The notes: generated from the letters alone by a model not told the origin. Shown: positions 17,361 through 27,153, counted from the stretch's first letter. The stretch is 64,000 bases of DNA from Oceanobacillus sp. Castelsardo (GCF_001659985.1 NZ_LYCS01000001.1:310001-374000); one strand, 5' to 3'. Numbers and translations are program-made.

Positions 17361-17904
17361 AATGTATCAGTCCTTTTTCACCTTATTTTAGTTATCGATA
17401 GCAAAAAGATTGCATTCATGTCGTCTATATAAAGATTCCAGTTATTTGCCATTCTGTCTAGATATGTAATATCAACACGATACATAAAAAATCTCGAAGT
17501 GTTCGCACATCATCTTCCCACAACAGTACTACCCTCTAACACCATTTTCGGTCCTGTAACGTTAACGCATTCCCCTCCATTGCATTCGAATTGTACGTTG
17601 GTAATGGCCATTTTGCATTGACCCTTTTCTAATCAATTTGTAGATTTACACCTTATCCATTTATCTAAATTCCACAAGGTTTTCTGTACCAGTTTTATAG
17701 TAGATTAATTATGATTCACACTGTATTATAGCATAATAGATAAATTCCCGAACGGCTTTTCGGTTAGTCCCCTGCCATGCTAACACTTTAGCACAGTAGG
17801 GGACTGCCCCATTAGCCGTTAGTACTATAAACTCCATTAGTAATTGATTCTTCTAAAGAACCGATGTTGTTTAAACTAAATATATATCCCGCCAAATAGT
17901 CCCC
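17361..17904. other. Intergenic region containing a hairpin repeat, no gene
   Basis: No open frame with a ribosome site was found. The only structure is the repeat at 17763-17812. Confidence 0.5.
17763..17812. repeat. GTCAGTCC-type hairpin repeat
   Basis: TTAGTCCCCTGCC and AGTAGGGGACTGCCCC pair around GCTAACACTTTAGCAC. An outer AACGGCT/AGCCGTT extends the stem. Confidence 0.7.
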
Positions 17905-19287
17905 TTACTTTCTTACAATCTCCGCCACATACTTCCTATCCAACCAAAAAGCCTGTTTTGTAATCATTCTTCCATCTGGTAGAGATGTTTTATCATTACC
18001 ATCCCTTGCTTTAGGTCTTATATGACAAAGTCCATTGTGACCAGGTTTAGGTAAATTATTCTTTGTAATAACCCGGTTTTTCTGTTGTATATGCGTCATC
18101 TCAATACCACTGTTAATCAATGTTTTAACCTCTAACCAAAAACTCCTTAATCTTCCTTCAATTTCATTAGAAGGTAGATTCCATAATATAACCCCTTTAA
18201 AATAGAGCTGTCGATTAGGATTTTGCTTTAATGTCTCCTTATAGTAAAAAACTACAAATAAAATTTTCGTTTTTTCAAAGTAGCTTTTTAACCAACTCTC
18301 ATCCCAGTCTTCCTCAGACCATTCGTAAAAATCGATATTCTTAAAAGACATATGCTCTTTTGGTATACCTTTTGGTTCTAATCTAATTGTCTTTATTTCT
18401 ATATTTGCTTTTTCAAACTCTTCAATTTGATTAAGTTTCGTACCACGAATTCCAAGTAAACCACTTATAAATTCCTGTAGAAAACTTTTTGACTGATAAT
18501 TAACATCTAAGCCGGTAATTTCCCCTATTTCATCTAATGTCATCTCTCTATAAGGAGCAAACCGTTGTTCTAGAAGCTCAAACAAAGAATTCTTTTTAAG
18601 CTCTTCAGGCGTTGTAAATCTAACAAGATCCTCTTGACTAATTAATTTACGAACTAAAGTAGTCATATAACTTTGTTTAAGAGAAAAGGCTCGCTGCATA
18701 GCTGGTTCATCACTATAAGGTTGTGTACGTAGTGAATTTTTATTTGCTCCCTTTGTACATGCAGCTAAATAGTTAGTGTCCGCTTCAGATAACTCATGAG
18801 CTAATCCAGACCTAACTTTTTGAACAATCATTTCCCAATCTTGTTTAATTATTTCTAGATCTTCTTCAGAATAAGTATGTAAGTGTGCCTTAATGATTTT
18901 ATAATCTGCTCTTTTTATCTTAGGAATCCATTCGTAAAATAGGATAAGAAGTTTCTCATTCTTTTTCCAAAAACTTGATGTATGAAATTCGGAAAGCACT
19001 TCCTGATGATAGTTAATAATATTTAAAACCAGTCTTTCTTTTGCGGAAAGACTTCCATTTTTATTTTCCTTAATAGGAGTGACCTTTAATTCTATTCCTA
19101 ATTCAGCAAAGTCGGCTTCTCTGTTTGAATTAACTTCATACCCAAAAAAGCTCTCTTCAATAATTTGGCCAAGCCCACCTTTTGCTCTTTCATTTTGAAT
19201 TCTTCCACTTTTATCAATCTCACCGAAAGTGCTACCTTCTGCTTGTTTCGATTTATATAACAGTTCTTCTGGCGTTTCGTATATCAT
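17905..19287 (-). CDS. Sau3AI-like type II restriction endonuclease (predicted GATC)
   Basis: 460 aa, close to Sau3AI in length. The MutH-like catalytic domain at the N-terminus has D59 and E66-L-K68 in NREADFAELGIELKVTP, after RAKGGLGQIIEE. A second, catalytically inert MutH-like domain lies near residues 260-420 (SFLQEFISGLLGIRGTKLNQ, NIEIKTIRL), as known for Sau3AI, where it mediates two-site binding. AAAGGGG precedes the ATG. It is divergent from the C5-methylase at 19536 with 248 bp between, the expected arrangement of a restriction-modification pair. GATC specificity is inferred from family. Confidence 0.87.
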   Translation of the reverse strand: MIYETPEELLYKSKQAEGSTFGEIDKSGRIQNERAKGGLGQIIEESFFGYEVNSNREADFAELGIELKVTPIKENKNGSLSAKERLVLNIINYHQEVLSEFHTSSFWKKNEKLLILFYEWIPKIKRADYKIIKAHLHTYSEEDLEIIKQDWEMIVQKVRSGLAHELSEADTNYLAACTKGANKNSLRTQPYSDEPAMQRAFSLKQSYMTTLVRKLISQEDLVRFTTPEELKKNSLFELLEQRFAPYREMTLDEIGEITGLDVNYQSKSFLQEFISGLLGIRGTKLNQIEEFEKANIEIKTIRLEPKGIPKEHMSFKNIDFYEWSEEDWDESWLKSYFEKTKILFVVFYYKETLKQNPNRQLYFKGVILWNLPSNEIEGRLRSFWLEVKTLINSGIEMTHIQQKNRVITKNNLPKPGHNGLCHIRPKARDGNDKTSLPDGRMITKQAFWLDRKYVAEIVRK

Positions 19288-19535
19288 ATAAGTAACCCCT
19301 TTCCTATTATTATTCTAACAAAAAACACATTGTCTAAAAAGATTATGATTTCGGACCTTTTGAAGGTATATTACCCCAATTCGAATAAAGAATTAATGCT
19401 ATAGAAAAAAATCCCCTTTTTTGATAGAATAGTATTCTTAGATTAATTTGAAATACATCTATTTTTTAAGTTTGATCTTGTCTTTTTTTATCAAATTAGG
19501 TTATAATATAAAAAAGGCGAAAGGATGTTCGTATA

Positions 19536-20795
19536 ATGTCTACAAATAATTCAATAAATGTCATAGAGTTGTTCGCCGGTGTCGGAGGATTTAGATTGGG
19601 TTTGGAACGTGCTAATAAAGAGCTATTTAATGTAGTTTGGGCCAATCAATGGGAACCCGGTAAAAAAGCCCAAGATGCGTTTGATTGCTATACTCGTAAC
19701 TTTCATAGTGGTGAGCATATAAATAAAGATATCGCCACAGTTACAAATGAAGAATTTCAACAAATTCCAGCGGATTTGATAGTTGGGGGATTCCCATGTC
19801 AAGACTATTCGGTTGCTAGATCGCTTTCTGGAGAGAAGGGAATTCAAGGAAAGAAAGGTGTTCTCTTCTGGGAAATTGAACGAGCAATTGAAAATACGCA
19901 ACCTAAATATGTGTTGCTAGAAAATGTCGATAGATTGCTCAAATCTCCTTCCAAACAAAGAGGACGGGATTTTGCGGTTATGCTTGGTACGTTTAGAAAT
20001 TTAGGTTATACAGTAGAGTGGCGAGTCATTAATGCTGCAGAATATGGCTTTGCTCAAAGGCGGAGACGTGTTTTTATCTTTGCTTACAAAAACGGAATCT
20101 CCTTCTCAGTAAATCAACAACAGTTACAACTTAAAGAAATAGTTTTCCAAAAAGGTTTTTTTGCTAAACCATTTCCGGTTAAAAACATTCCATATAAAAA
20201 TAGAGAAGCTTCTAACGAAATTTCAGATGACAGGGTAGAAATATCAGATAACTTCTCCTTCAATTTCTATAATGCAGGTATAATGAGAGATGGATATATA
20301 TACACTGCTCATGTTGAGCCAATTGAAATAGAACCCACTCCATTAGCAGAAATCCTAATTAATGAGAATGAAGTGGATGAAAAATTTTATCTTTCAAAAG
20401 AAGATGAAAAGAAATTTGAGTATTTAAGAGGAGCCAAAAAAATCCCTCGTATCTCAGCGGACGGACATGCGTATACTTTCTCGGAAGGCGGGATGTCCCC
20501 AACTGACGATTTAAATAAACCAGGTAGAACTATGCTAACTAGTGAAGGTACCAAAAATAGGAGTTCACATATTGTAGAGGTCAATGGAAGAAAGAGGTTC
20601 TTAACCCCAATTGAATGTGAAAGATTAAATGGTTTTAACGATAACTGGACTCTAGGTATGTCTGATAGAATGAGATACTTCTGTATGGGCAATGCGCTCG
20701 TAGTCGGATTAATCAAGATTATGGGTAATAGAATAGAAGAAATTGAAAATATAAAATCTTATTCAGAAGAAGTACAAATTGAATTATCATTGTAA
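19536..20795 (+). CDS. DNA C5-cytosine methyltransferase (partner of the Sau3AI-like nuclease)
   Basis: 419 aa. Motif I FAGVGGFRLGLE (13-24), motif IV GGFPCQDYS with the catalytic Cys88, motif VI LLENVDRLL (about 128-135), motif VIII AQRRRRVFIFAY, a variable region of about 120 residues, then motif IX ERLNGF and motif X MGNALVV. All catalytic motifs are intact. It would protect host sites by making 5-methylcytosine, probably GATmC. AAAGGATG upstream supports this ATG. A clear terminator follows. Confidence 0.92.
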   Translation: MSTNNSINVIELFAGVGGFRLGLERANKELFNVVWANQWEPGKKAQDAFDCYTRNFHSGEHINKDIATVTNEEFQQIPADLIVGGFPCQDYSVARSLSGEKGIQGKKGVLFWEIERAIENTQPKYVLLENVDRLLKSPSKQRGRDFAVMLGTFRNLGYTVEWRVINAAEYGFAQRRRRVFIFAYKNGISFSVNQQQLQLKEIVFQKGFFAKPFPVKNIPYKNREASNEISDDRVEISDNFSFNFYNAGIMRDGYIYTAHVEPIEIEPTPLAEILINENEVDEKFYLSKEDEKKFEYLRGAKKIPRISADGHAYTFSEGGMSPTDDLNKPGRTMLTSEGTKNRSSHIVEVNGRKRFLTPIECERLNGFNDNWTLGMSDRMRYFCMGNALVVGLIKIMGNRIEEIENIKSYSEEVQIELSL

Positions 20796-20821
20796 GCTGA
20801 TACCATAGTATCAGCTTTTTT
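20794..20821 (+). terminator. Terminator of the methylase gene
   Basis: AAGCTGATAC and GTATCAGCTT form a 10-bp stem followed by six T, beginning in the stop codon. Confidence 0.85.
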
Positions 20822-20957
20822 AATGTAAATAAAAAAGGAACTCAGAACATAAATCCAAGTTCCTACACAAGTTTATATAGAAAACCCAGAATTCTACCTA
20901 TTCTCCATAGGTGATATAATTATTTGGGAACCTATCCACTTTATTAAAGCCTACTAA

Positions 20958-21737
20958 TTAAACCTTCAACTTCTTTCCCTCTTCCATCACCACTTCCACC
21001 CCATAATACTTCCTCAAATAACTATCCACCATCTCTTCCACTTCCTCTATTGAAAGCATATCCAAAATCATAGCACCACCAACGACATTTAAATACTTAT
21101 TCGCCTGCACAAAATGATCACGTTTGATGGATATTCCGCTGTTCTGCCATCTTTTCAAAGTTCTCAAGATACCTTTTGTAATATTCGGATTGGAAGTCAA
21201 ATTACTTGCAAAAAATACGACACTTCTTGCTGAGAAATCCTTTTCACAGAAGAAGTCTGTTAACCAATATGGATTTTCTCTGTTCGATTCATCATAAGTC
21301 ATGTAACCTACCCACCATAGACGGGCTATGATATGCACAAATAATGACCGTTTTTTACCGTTTTTAAAAAACACCGCAGTATTAATCCGTTTGTCATTCT
21401 TATTCTGTAATTCTTTCTTCAATCTGTAGTAGGTAAAATCTCTAAACTGCAAATGCGCAAGACCGGACCACAATCTTTCTTGGGTTGCTTGTGAAACATT
21501 TAAATCTTTCAGGGCATTATAAATAAGCTTCACGTTTTCTCTATCACTAATCGCATAGTCCTCATTGTAATTAAGCTCAGGCATATCGAACTCTATTTTT
21601 GACTCTATTACTCTACCGGATTCCTTGAAGTAATCATCAAACCACTGATTGTCCTTGTTATAATAGTTTTCTTTATATGCATTATAATTTGTCCGTAAAT
21701 CCATTAATGTTTCATCGGATACAAATTCTAGTTTCAT
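20958..21737 (-). CDS. DUF6339-like protein, third gene of a putative defence triad
   Basis: 259-aa soluble protein beginning MKLEFVSDETLMDLRTNYNA. Recognisable segments are NVSQATQERLWSGLAHLQFRDF (about 105-126), KRSLFVHIIARLWWVGYMTY (about 148-167) and NPYWLTDFFCEKDFSARSVV (about 172-191). They fit, as far as I recall, the DUF6339 family, which has no known activity but turns up in restriction/defence operons. No nuclease motif is visible. It starts six bases after the preceding gene's stop, so it is translated with it. A decayed partial copy lies 4 kb away at 25665. Confidence 0.72.
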   Translation of the reverse strand: MKLEFVSDETLMDLRTNYNAYKENYYNKDNQWFDDYFKESGRVIESKIEFDMPELNYNEDYAISDRENVKLIYNALKDLNVSQATQERLWSGLAHLQFRDFTYYRLKKELQNKNDKRINTAVFFKNGKKRSLFVHIIARLWWVGYMTYDESNRENPYWLTDFFCEKDFSARSVVFFASNLTSNPNITKGILRTLKRWQNSGISIKRDHFVQANKYLNVVGGAMILDMLSIEEVEEMVDSYLRKYYGVEVVMEEGKKLKV

Positions 21738-21743
21738 CGAATT

Positions 21744-22589
21744 TTAATCCTCCATCTTGTTGATTTTTTCAATTTCTTCAAAAGTCGTTCTCAACGGCTT
21801 TCTTAAAACCATTTGTGCTGCCTTAAGAGCCGATAAAGAGTCGCTTCCAACATCTTCTATACGGTAATTATTCTCATCAAATATATTCTTCAGAACCTGA
21901 TACCAGGTATATTCCTCTATATCTTCCTGGCCGTCCTTGATTTTGGTAAAAACATATACCAAACTTGGCAGGATAACATTAGATAGAATGGTATTCTTTA
22001 GGTTCGATTTTGCATTTAACGCATATTGATTATATTCATACTCTGGCAATGAAATCGTAATAATATCTGATGCGATATCAACTTCCATAAATTCATTTTT
22101 AAGAGATTTAGTTACCTTTGCAATAGAAGGTAAATTCAGCATTTCCATGTTATCTTCAAACATTGTTGTTTCAATAGCATCTCCTATGGCAAGTATATTC
22201 CCTTTTTCAAACGTAATAGGTATATCTTGATACCATTCACTTAGACTATCATTGGTATAATTTTCCATTCTTTTATTAGCAATGATAAAGGAATGCAATT
22301 CAATTTTTCCACGTAGTTCTTCAACAGGAATAGATACTTCCAAGTTCTTCGTAAACGAACGATACACTTTTCTGAAACTAGCCTGAGCACATTCTACATG
22401 GATTACATAAATACATGCTTCCTCTTCTATTAGTCTTTGAATCTCTTCATTATCTAAATGAAATTGGGCATGAATTTTTATTTCACCAAATGAGTGATGG
22501 ACATCGAAATTCACGTGAAAACTTGAATTAATATAATCCTCGTTATTCATATATAGAACAGGGTACGGATAAGATGTATTAATTCTCAT
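21744..22589 (-). CDS. Unknown protein, second gene of the triad
   Basis: 281 aa from the ATG at 22589, which has GGAGG upstream and overlaps the end of the ATPase gene by 11 bp. The N-terminal 150 residues look beta-rich (SSFHVNFDVHHSFGEIKIHA, FEKGNILAIGDAIE) and the C-terminal 100 residues helical (ILSNVILPSLVYVFTKIKDG, LSALKAAQMVLRKPL). I recognise no family or active-site motif. Coupled translation with the GHKL ATPase suggests a fixed-ratio complex with it. It could be an adaptor or sensor subunit. Confidence 0.75.
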   Translation of the reverse strand: MRINTSYPYPVLYMNNEDYINSSFHVNFDVHHSFGEIKIHAQFHLDNEEIQRLIEEEACIYVIHVECAQASFRKVYRSFTKNLEVSIPVEELRGKIELHSFIIANKRMENYTNDSLSEWYQDIPITFEKGNILAIGDAIETTMFEDNMEMLNLPSIAKVTKSLKNEFMEVDIASDIITISLPEYEYNQYALNAKSNLKNTILSNVILPSLVYVFTKIKDGQEDIEEYTWYQVLKNIFDENNYRIEDVGSDSLSALKAAQMVLRKPLRTTFEEIEKINKMED

Positions 22590-24525
22590 AGAGTTCCACC
22601 TCCAATACACAATAGTCCGGGTAGTCAATATCAACATCAAGCATAAACCGCTTGTTCTTTTTCAATGAATTTAAATAGACCATATTGGATGTGTGTTTTT
22701 CAACAGTCACATTAGCATCATTTGTGATTGCTTGTTTTATTGGTAAATCATAATTACTTTGCTCTCCCATTACACGAAACACCAATCGAGCCCTTGAAAG
22801 TGTTTTTTGTGCTGAAATGATAAAGCGATATTTACCGTTGGCCTTATCGATACACACATATTTTTGGTTCATTTCAATCGGATATTTACTCGGTTTTCTT
22901 TGCCGTTTTTTATCTTTTTCTCCGTCTTCATTTGGATTTAGTTCATTATCTCCACCAGGATTACCGGTTCCGCCACCTGCATTTCCACCATCAGTCGTAG
23001 TTTCACCATTACTCCCACCTTCGTTACCAGAAGGAGTAATGCCGTATTCACCAGCTAATTGCTCCTCAACATCTTCTATCTCCATCCCCTTATTACGTCT
23101 AGAGGTTGTTTTTGATTCCTGTTTCTTTTCCTTTTTGATAATTTGTTTAATAGAAGAATTTAATGATTCCGTTTTATTCGTAGATTGACCAGAGTCTAAG
23201 TTTGCATTTGGTAAAAAATCGCTTAATCCTACTGCATCCATTTCGTCTGTAATCTGTTCTTGAAACTTTTCTTTTACAGTATCACGAATAAATTTCCGTA
23301 ATTCAGTATAAATTTCCTTTGCTAATTTTGGATCCTTTTCATAACGACTTTCTGACCATTCGTTATGCGCGGGGTTTTCCATTTGTTTAAAAATATTGTT
23401 CATGTTGGCTCCTGTAATCATCAAAATTCCGGTAAATGAAATACTCCCGCTAATATTCTTTTGCTCAAATATACGCATTCCAGTTTTTCTGGTCATCAGT
23501 ACTCTTCTATTCAAGTCTTCTCCATTCATTAGAAGTAGTTCCGCTTCTCCTTCTTCAAATTGGATTCCCTGTTTATATTTTTTGGCTGGATAAGGAATGA
23601 CAATTGTTTTACTTGAGGTTAATAGCTGAAAATAATTCTTTAATTCTTGGTTTTCTTTCGTATCCTCTAATTCACCAATTAATTGTCCTATATTGTGATC
23701 ATTTATTTCCATATCATTAACTTTCACTACTAATTTCTTCTGGAAAACCGTAATGAAAAAGTTATATAGGATAGATTTTATAATTTCATTTTCCCAATCC
23801 TGCTCCTTAGGATGAAAGGCTGAAACATAAATGTCCGTTCCCGTTTCCTTTCTATGGAACGTGTCATCTAATAATAATTGTCCAGGTATCGCAGTTGAAT
23901 TCTCATTATCTGTAAAATAACCATTGCCTAGTGTAATATGGTCATGATCTTTTCTAAATGACATAATATTAGCCACGCCAATATGAGATGTATAATTGGT
24001 TATATCATACGAGGAGTAAAATAAAGTTCTTAGGTTTGAATTTAAAAAGGGAGCTGATTTTCCAATTCCAAAGCTCCCACCAGAACTATCCTCTTTATTG
24101 GAAGAACCAGCTTCTTTTATCAATGAAGACCAAGGTGATCCAAGCTTTCCATCCTTAGCACCTTCCAGTCCCTTAGTATTAAAGTCACTAATACGTAAAA
24201 ATCTCATTTCACTCTGGTTCAAAATCATTAGGGCTTCCTCAATGAAATCCTCACTCTTCTTATTATGGCCTCGCCATGTTCGTTCACATAATTCGAAGAC
24301 GTTTAATAGCTCATCTTTATTTGGAAATTTATTCGTATCCACTTGAAAACTTTTAAATTCAACCACAACCGGTTTCGATTTATCCTTTACCGCATCTAAC
24401 GAATTTTGACATATTTCTCTTGTTAATGAATCAAGTGCGTTTCCTCTAAAGGTTTCCAATCCGGCATTGTTAATGGAATTAATCAATCCACCAGTTGCAG
24501 CTGGAAAATTCCAGTATGTTGTCAT
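22579..24525 (-). CDS. GHKL-fold ATPase (MutL/MORC-like), first gene of the triad
   Basis: 648 aa. Bergerat-fold motifs are complete: LTREICQNSLDAV with E37 and N41 (N box), RISDFNTKG with D114 and G119 (G1), SGGSFGIGKSAPF at 148-160 (G2), and ETGTDIYVSAF (G3 Thr). A long middle domain follows, then a charged low-complexity linker of Gly/Asn/Asp (about 490-545), then a beta-rich C-terminal domain ending DIDYPDYCVLEVELYEN. GHKL ATPases of the MutL/MORC type are known from restriction-type operons with C5-methylases and Z1 helicases; no Z1 gene is present here. It heads the three-gene operon and its ATP-dependent closure probably drives the system. Confidence 0.8.
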   Translation of the reverse strand: MTTYWNFPAATGGLINSINNAGLETFRGNALDSLTREICQNSLDAVKDKSKPVVVEFKSFQVDTNKFPNKDELLNVFELCERTWRGHNKKSEDFIEEALMILNQSEMRFLRISDFNTKGLEGAKDGKLGSPWSSLIKEAGSSNKEDSSGGSFGIGKSAPFLNSNLRTLFYSSYDITNYTSHIGVANIMSFRKDHDHITLGNGYFTDNENSTAIPGQLLLDDTFHRKETGTDIYVSAFHPKEQDWENEIIKSILYNFFITVFQKKLVVKVNDMEINDHNIGQLIGELEDTKENQELKNYFQLLTSSKTIVIPYPAKKYKQGIQFEEGEAELLLMNGEDLNRRVLMTRKTGMRIFEQKNISGSISFTGILMITGANMNNIFKQMENPAHNEWSESRYEKDPKLAKEIYTELRKFIRDTVKEKFQEQITDEMDAVGLSDFLPNANLDSGQSTNKTESLNSSIKQIIKKEKKQESKTTSRRNKGMEIEDVEEQLAGEYGITPSGNEGGSNGETTTDGGNAGGGTGNPGGDNELNPNEDGEKDKKRQRKPSKYPIEMNQKYVCIDKANGKYRFIISAQKTLSRARLVFRVMGEQSNYDLPIKQAITNDANVTVEKHTSNMVYLNSLKKNKRFMLDVDIDYPDYCVLEVELYEN

Positions 24526-24760
24526 TTGTATCCCCCTGTTGAAAATGTAAATAACATTTAATCTTATGTATGATGTAAAGAATATTTACTAGTATAATAG
24601 TACCATAATAAATCCTAGTTGAGTTTCCAAAAAGCAGGATAAAAATTCCACATAAAGATAACAATGATTATTATAGAAAAGAATATAATCAAGAAAAAAA
24701 TAGAAAAGTTATTACATAAAATGGAACCTAAAAACAATATCTTTTAGAAAGGAAAATACA

Positions 24761-24982
24761 ATGAATGCTTTAAATAATATTACCTTGCCAAATTATATGG
24801 ATGAAAAGACAGGTTTACTTTATGTACGAGCTCACGATAGTGAAAAAATCCGCCAGAGTTGGAAGATTGATAAGAGTAGAATTCTTATTTTTGAAAGGAT
24901 ATGGAGCAATATATCGAAGCAATCAGGAATATCGGGTGGATTAATGCTACGGAATATATTGTTAGGCAGAGTGAGGGAATGA
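24761..24982 (+). CDS. Small hypothetical protein, possibly truncated
   Basis: 73 aa with a good site (AAAGGAAAATACA before ATG): MNALNNITLPNYMDEKTGLL then YVRAHDSEKIRQSWKIDK. It ends LLGRVRE and looks like the start of a longer protein. No family recognised. It points away from the triad across a 235-bp AT-rich spacer that would hold both promoters. Confidence 0.45.
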   Translation: MNALNNITLPNYMDEKTGLLYVRAHDSEKIRQSWKIDKSRILIFERIWSNISKQSGISGGLMLRNILLGRVRE

Positions 24983-25664
24983 TTAAATTTGGTTTTCCGT
25001 TTAGGCAAGAAGTTTATTAAAATAACACTTATTTAAATAACGCATTAGGTATTAAGGTTCAATAAAAAAGATAGTTAAATTATAACAGTTTTTTTATAAA
25101 CAAGAGAATATTCCTAGCCATTACTGATCTTTTTAACAACCACTACAAAAATCATCCAATTTTCATCTTTAATTGGTGGATTTTAAACACTAAATTGATT
25201 ATTTTTCTGTTCACTTTTTTACAGTTTGGCCCTCAACTTGAACCACAATTTGGACCAAAGTACGGACTGATAAAAGAACCACAAAATGAACCGCTGCACG
25301 AACCACAATGTGGCCCCATTATATAAACTAAACGAAACGAAACAAAATATATATATTATTGTTGATAGGGATTGTTTTTTAAAAATTTTTGTTTACGCAG
25401 AACGGCATTTAAACCATTTCCAAAATTAACACGCTAAATGTTTATCCTTTGAAAATATGTTTCGCCTCGAAATCCGGGCGGGAAAAGTATATTTAAAGAG
25501 TTAAAATTTTCATAGCAATTAAACTATTACTCTTTACAATTCAAAAATAAGGTGATATGCTAGAGCCACCATAAAGTATTTGCTGTCCCTCTCCCATTAT
25601 CCAACCATCTTGTACATCCGCTTTTGTTTAAACCATAGCTCCTTTTTGGCATTCACCCAATTTT
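24983..25664. other. AT-rich intergenic stretch with a short EPQ/FGP repeat frame
   Basis: Very AT-rich, no convincing gene. At 25195-25326 a TTG-started frame encodes about 43 aa with repeated EPQ and FGP units (FGPQLEPQFGP, KEPQNEPLHEPQCGP); the DNA repeat behind it is GAACCACAA. It has no clear ribosome site. Confidence 0.4.
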
Positions 25665-25935
25665 TTCACTGAAGAAGTCTGTTAACCAATATGGATTTTC
25701 TCTGTTCAATTCATCAAAGGTCATGTAACCTACCCACCATAGACGGGGTATGACATGCACAAATAACGACTGTTTTTCTCCGTTTTTAAAAAGACTCCAT
25801 TGTTAATCCGTTTGTCATTTTTATCCTGTAATTCTTTTTTCAACCTGTAATATGTATAATCTTTAAACTGCAAATGCGCCCACAATCTTTCTTGAGTCGC
25901 TTGTGAAACGTCTAAATCTTTCAGATCGATATAAA
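25665..25935 (-). pseudogene. Decayed partial copy of the DUF6339-like gene
   Basis: About 260 bp closely matches 21246-21510 of the intact gene (KSRYLCMSYPVYGG-like remnants, VSQATQERLWAHLQFKDYTYYR LKKELQDKNDKRI). A 9-bp loss in the QERLW-x-HLQF region and frame disruption in the KRSLFVH segment show it is not functional. Confidence 0.82.
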
Positions 25936-26247
25936 GTGACCCGGTTGCCATTGATTGATTTTCCAAATAGCATCTTCCTGGACCAATTTGTATTTTGATT
26001 CTTCTGTACTGCATGGATTGTTTGTTCTTAATTGGAACAAGCGGAATACTAAAAGAAAAAACAATAATACAAACCCGAAAATAATACCATCTTGCACAAC
26101 CATTCTATATGAATCATCAGTTTCTTCGACTTGTTGGTTAATGCTGTCCGCCACTTCACTTAAACCACTACCAATAAATCCTCCCGCAAGTAAAATGCAA
26201 ATTCCCACGAAAATTAGTATACTGTTTTTCTTCTTTTCCAATTTCAT
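25921..26247 (-). CDS. Small membrane protein, C-terminus joined to debris
   Basis: 108 aa with two membrane helices, ILIFVGICILLAGGFIGSGL (about 9-28) and GIIFGFVLLFFLLVFRLF (about 53-70), separated by an acidic outside loop SEVADSINQQVEETDDSYR. The last residues run into the DUF6339-like remnant, so the original C-terminus may be lost. No family recognised. The ribosome site AAAGGGAGA is close to the ATG. Confidence 0.55.
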   Translation of the reverse strand: MKLEKKKNSILIFVGICILLAGGFIGSGLSEVADSINQQVEETDDSYRMVVQDGIIFGFVLLFFLLVFRLFQLRTNNPCSTEESKYKLVQEDAIWKINQWQPGHFISI

Positions 26248-26357
26248 TCTCCCTTTGACCTAAAATTATTTTTTATTCTTTACGCGACTAACCTGTATCT
26301 TTACACGAGAAGAATTTTTCCACTTAAATCATCGCACCAGATCGTTAAAAATTTAAA

Positions 26358-26768
26358 TTAGTATTTCGAAAATGTTGTGACACTACGATTTGATACCACT
26401 GTACGTGTTTCAAGTTCATTCAACCAATTCTTTTTGTTCAATTGGTATTCTCCATACTCATCCTTATATGTAAGCTGCAAAAGATTAATCGTTCTTGCTT
26501 CTTTAGGGACATTGATTGACTCTGGTAATACCTTTTTTCCATCCCAGTATTCATAAACTTCAACTGCATCACCATACTCCATAAATTCATCTAAAAATGA
26601 AATAAAGTGCCGTTTTTCATATCCTAAAATTTCATAAACATATGGCAAGGTTAAAGGTAACTTCATACAAAGAAGGTAATCCTCACCTGATACAATATCA
26701 ATATTGTATGTTTCCAATTCCAAATCTTCCATAGGTCTCATAGTCGAAATTAATAGATGACTTGACAT
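26358..26768 (-). CDS. Hypothetical protein
   Basis: 136 aa from the ATG at 26768 (AAAGGA upstream). Acidic, no membrane helix: EDLELETYNIDIVSGEDYLL, YEILGYEKRHFISFLDEFME, ending VVSNRSVTTFSKY. No catalytic motif. Size and company of other small orphans are compatible with an immunity-type protein, but no toxin is seen nearby. Confidence 0.6.
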   Translation of the reverse strand: MSSHLLISTMRPMEDLELETYNIDIVSGEDYLLCMKLPLTLPYVYEILGYEKRHFISFLDEFMEYGDAVEVYEYWDGKKVLPESINVPKEARTINLLQLTYKDEYGEYQLNKKNWLNELETRTVVSNRSVTTFSKY

Positions 26769-26856
26769 CAAAATCCATCCTTTTACATTATAAAATCTAT
26801 TTTAGCTCCACTTACGCTCAACTTCCTGTAGTTAGATATATTTGTATTAAAGCTAA

Positions 26857-27153
26857 CTAATTAGCCCAGTCAAAACTTCTTATGATAAATCCTTGTTTCT
26901 TGGCATATTCGTTAATCGCTTTAAGTAGTTTACTTTTAGAGGCGGAAAATGAATGATGAATTTCTCTCTTTTTATCTATTACATATTCTTCAAAAATAAT
27001 AAAGTTTAATAAGTCCATCTTTTTAACGACAAATTGATTACATTCATATTCTCCACATCTAATATTACTTGAATATATAAAGTGAATAACTCCATCATAA
27101 TATTCTTGATCAGTAATCTCAGTTTCCAAGAATTCTGTCAATATTTCTTGCAT
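26857..27153 (-). CDS. Hypothetical protein
   Basis: 98 aa; the ATG at 27153 is chosen for AAAGGATG upstream. The sequence MQEILTEFLETEITDQEYYD, then YECNQFVVKKMDLLNFIIFEEYV and KLLKAINEYAKKQGFIIRSF suggests a small alpha/beta fold. No family recognised. It precedes 26358-26768 on the same strand with a gap of about 90 bp. Confidence 0.6.
   Translation of the reverse strand: MQEILTEFLETEITDQEYYDGVIHFIYSSNIRCGEYECNQFVVKKMDLLNFIIFEEYVIDKKREIHHSFSASKSKLLKAINEYAKKQGFIIRSFDWAN

Noticed and set aside
22817-23188. Proline/serine-rich plus-strand frame of 123 aa
   Set aside because: It is the mirror of the Gly/Asn-rich linker of the GHKL ATPase and has no ribosome binding site.
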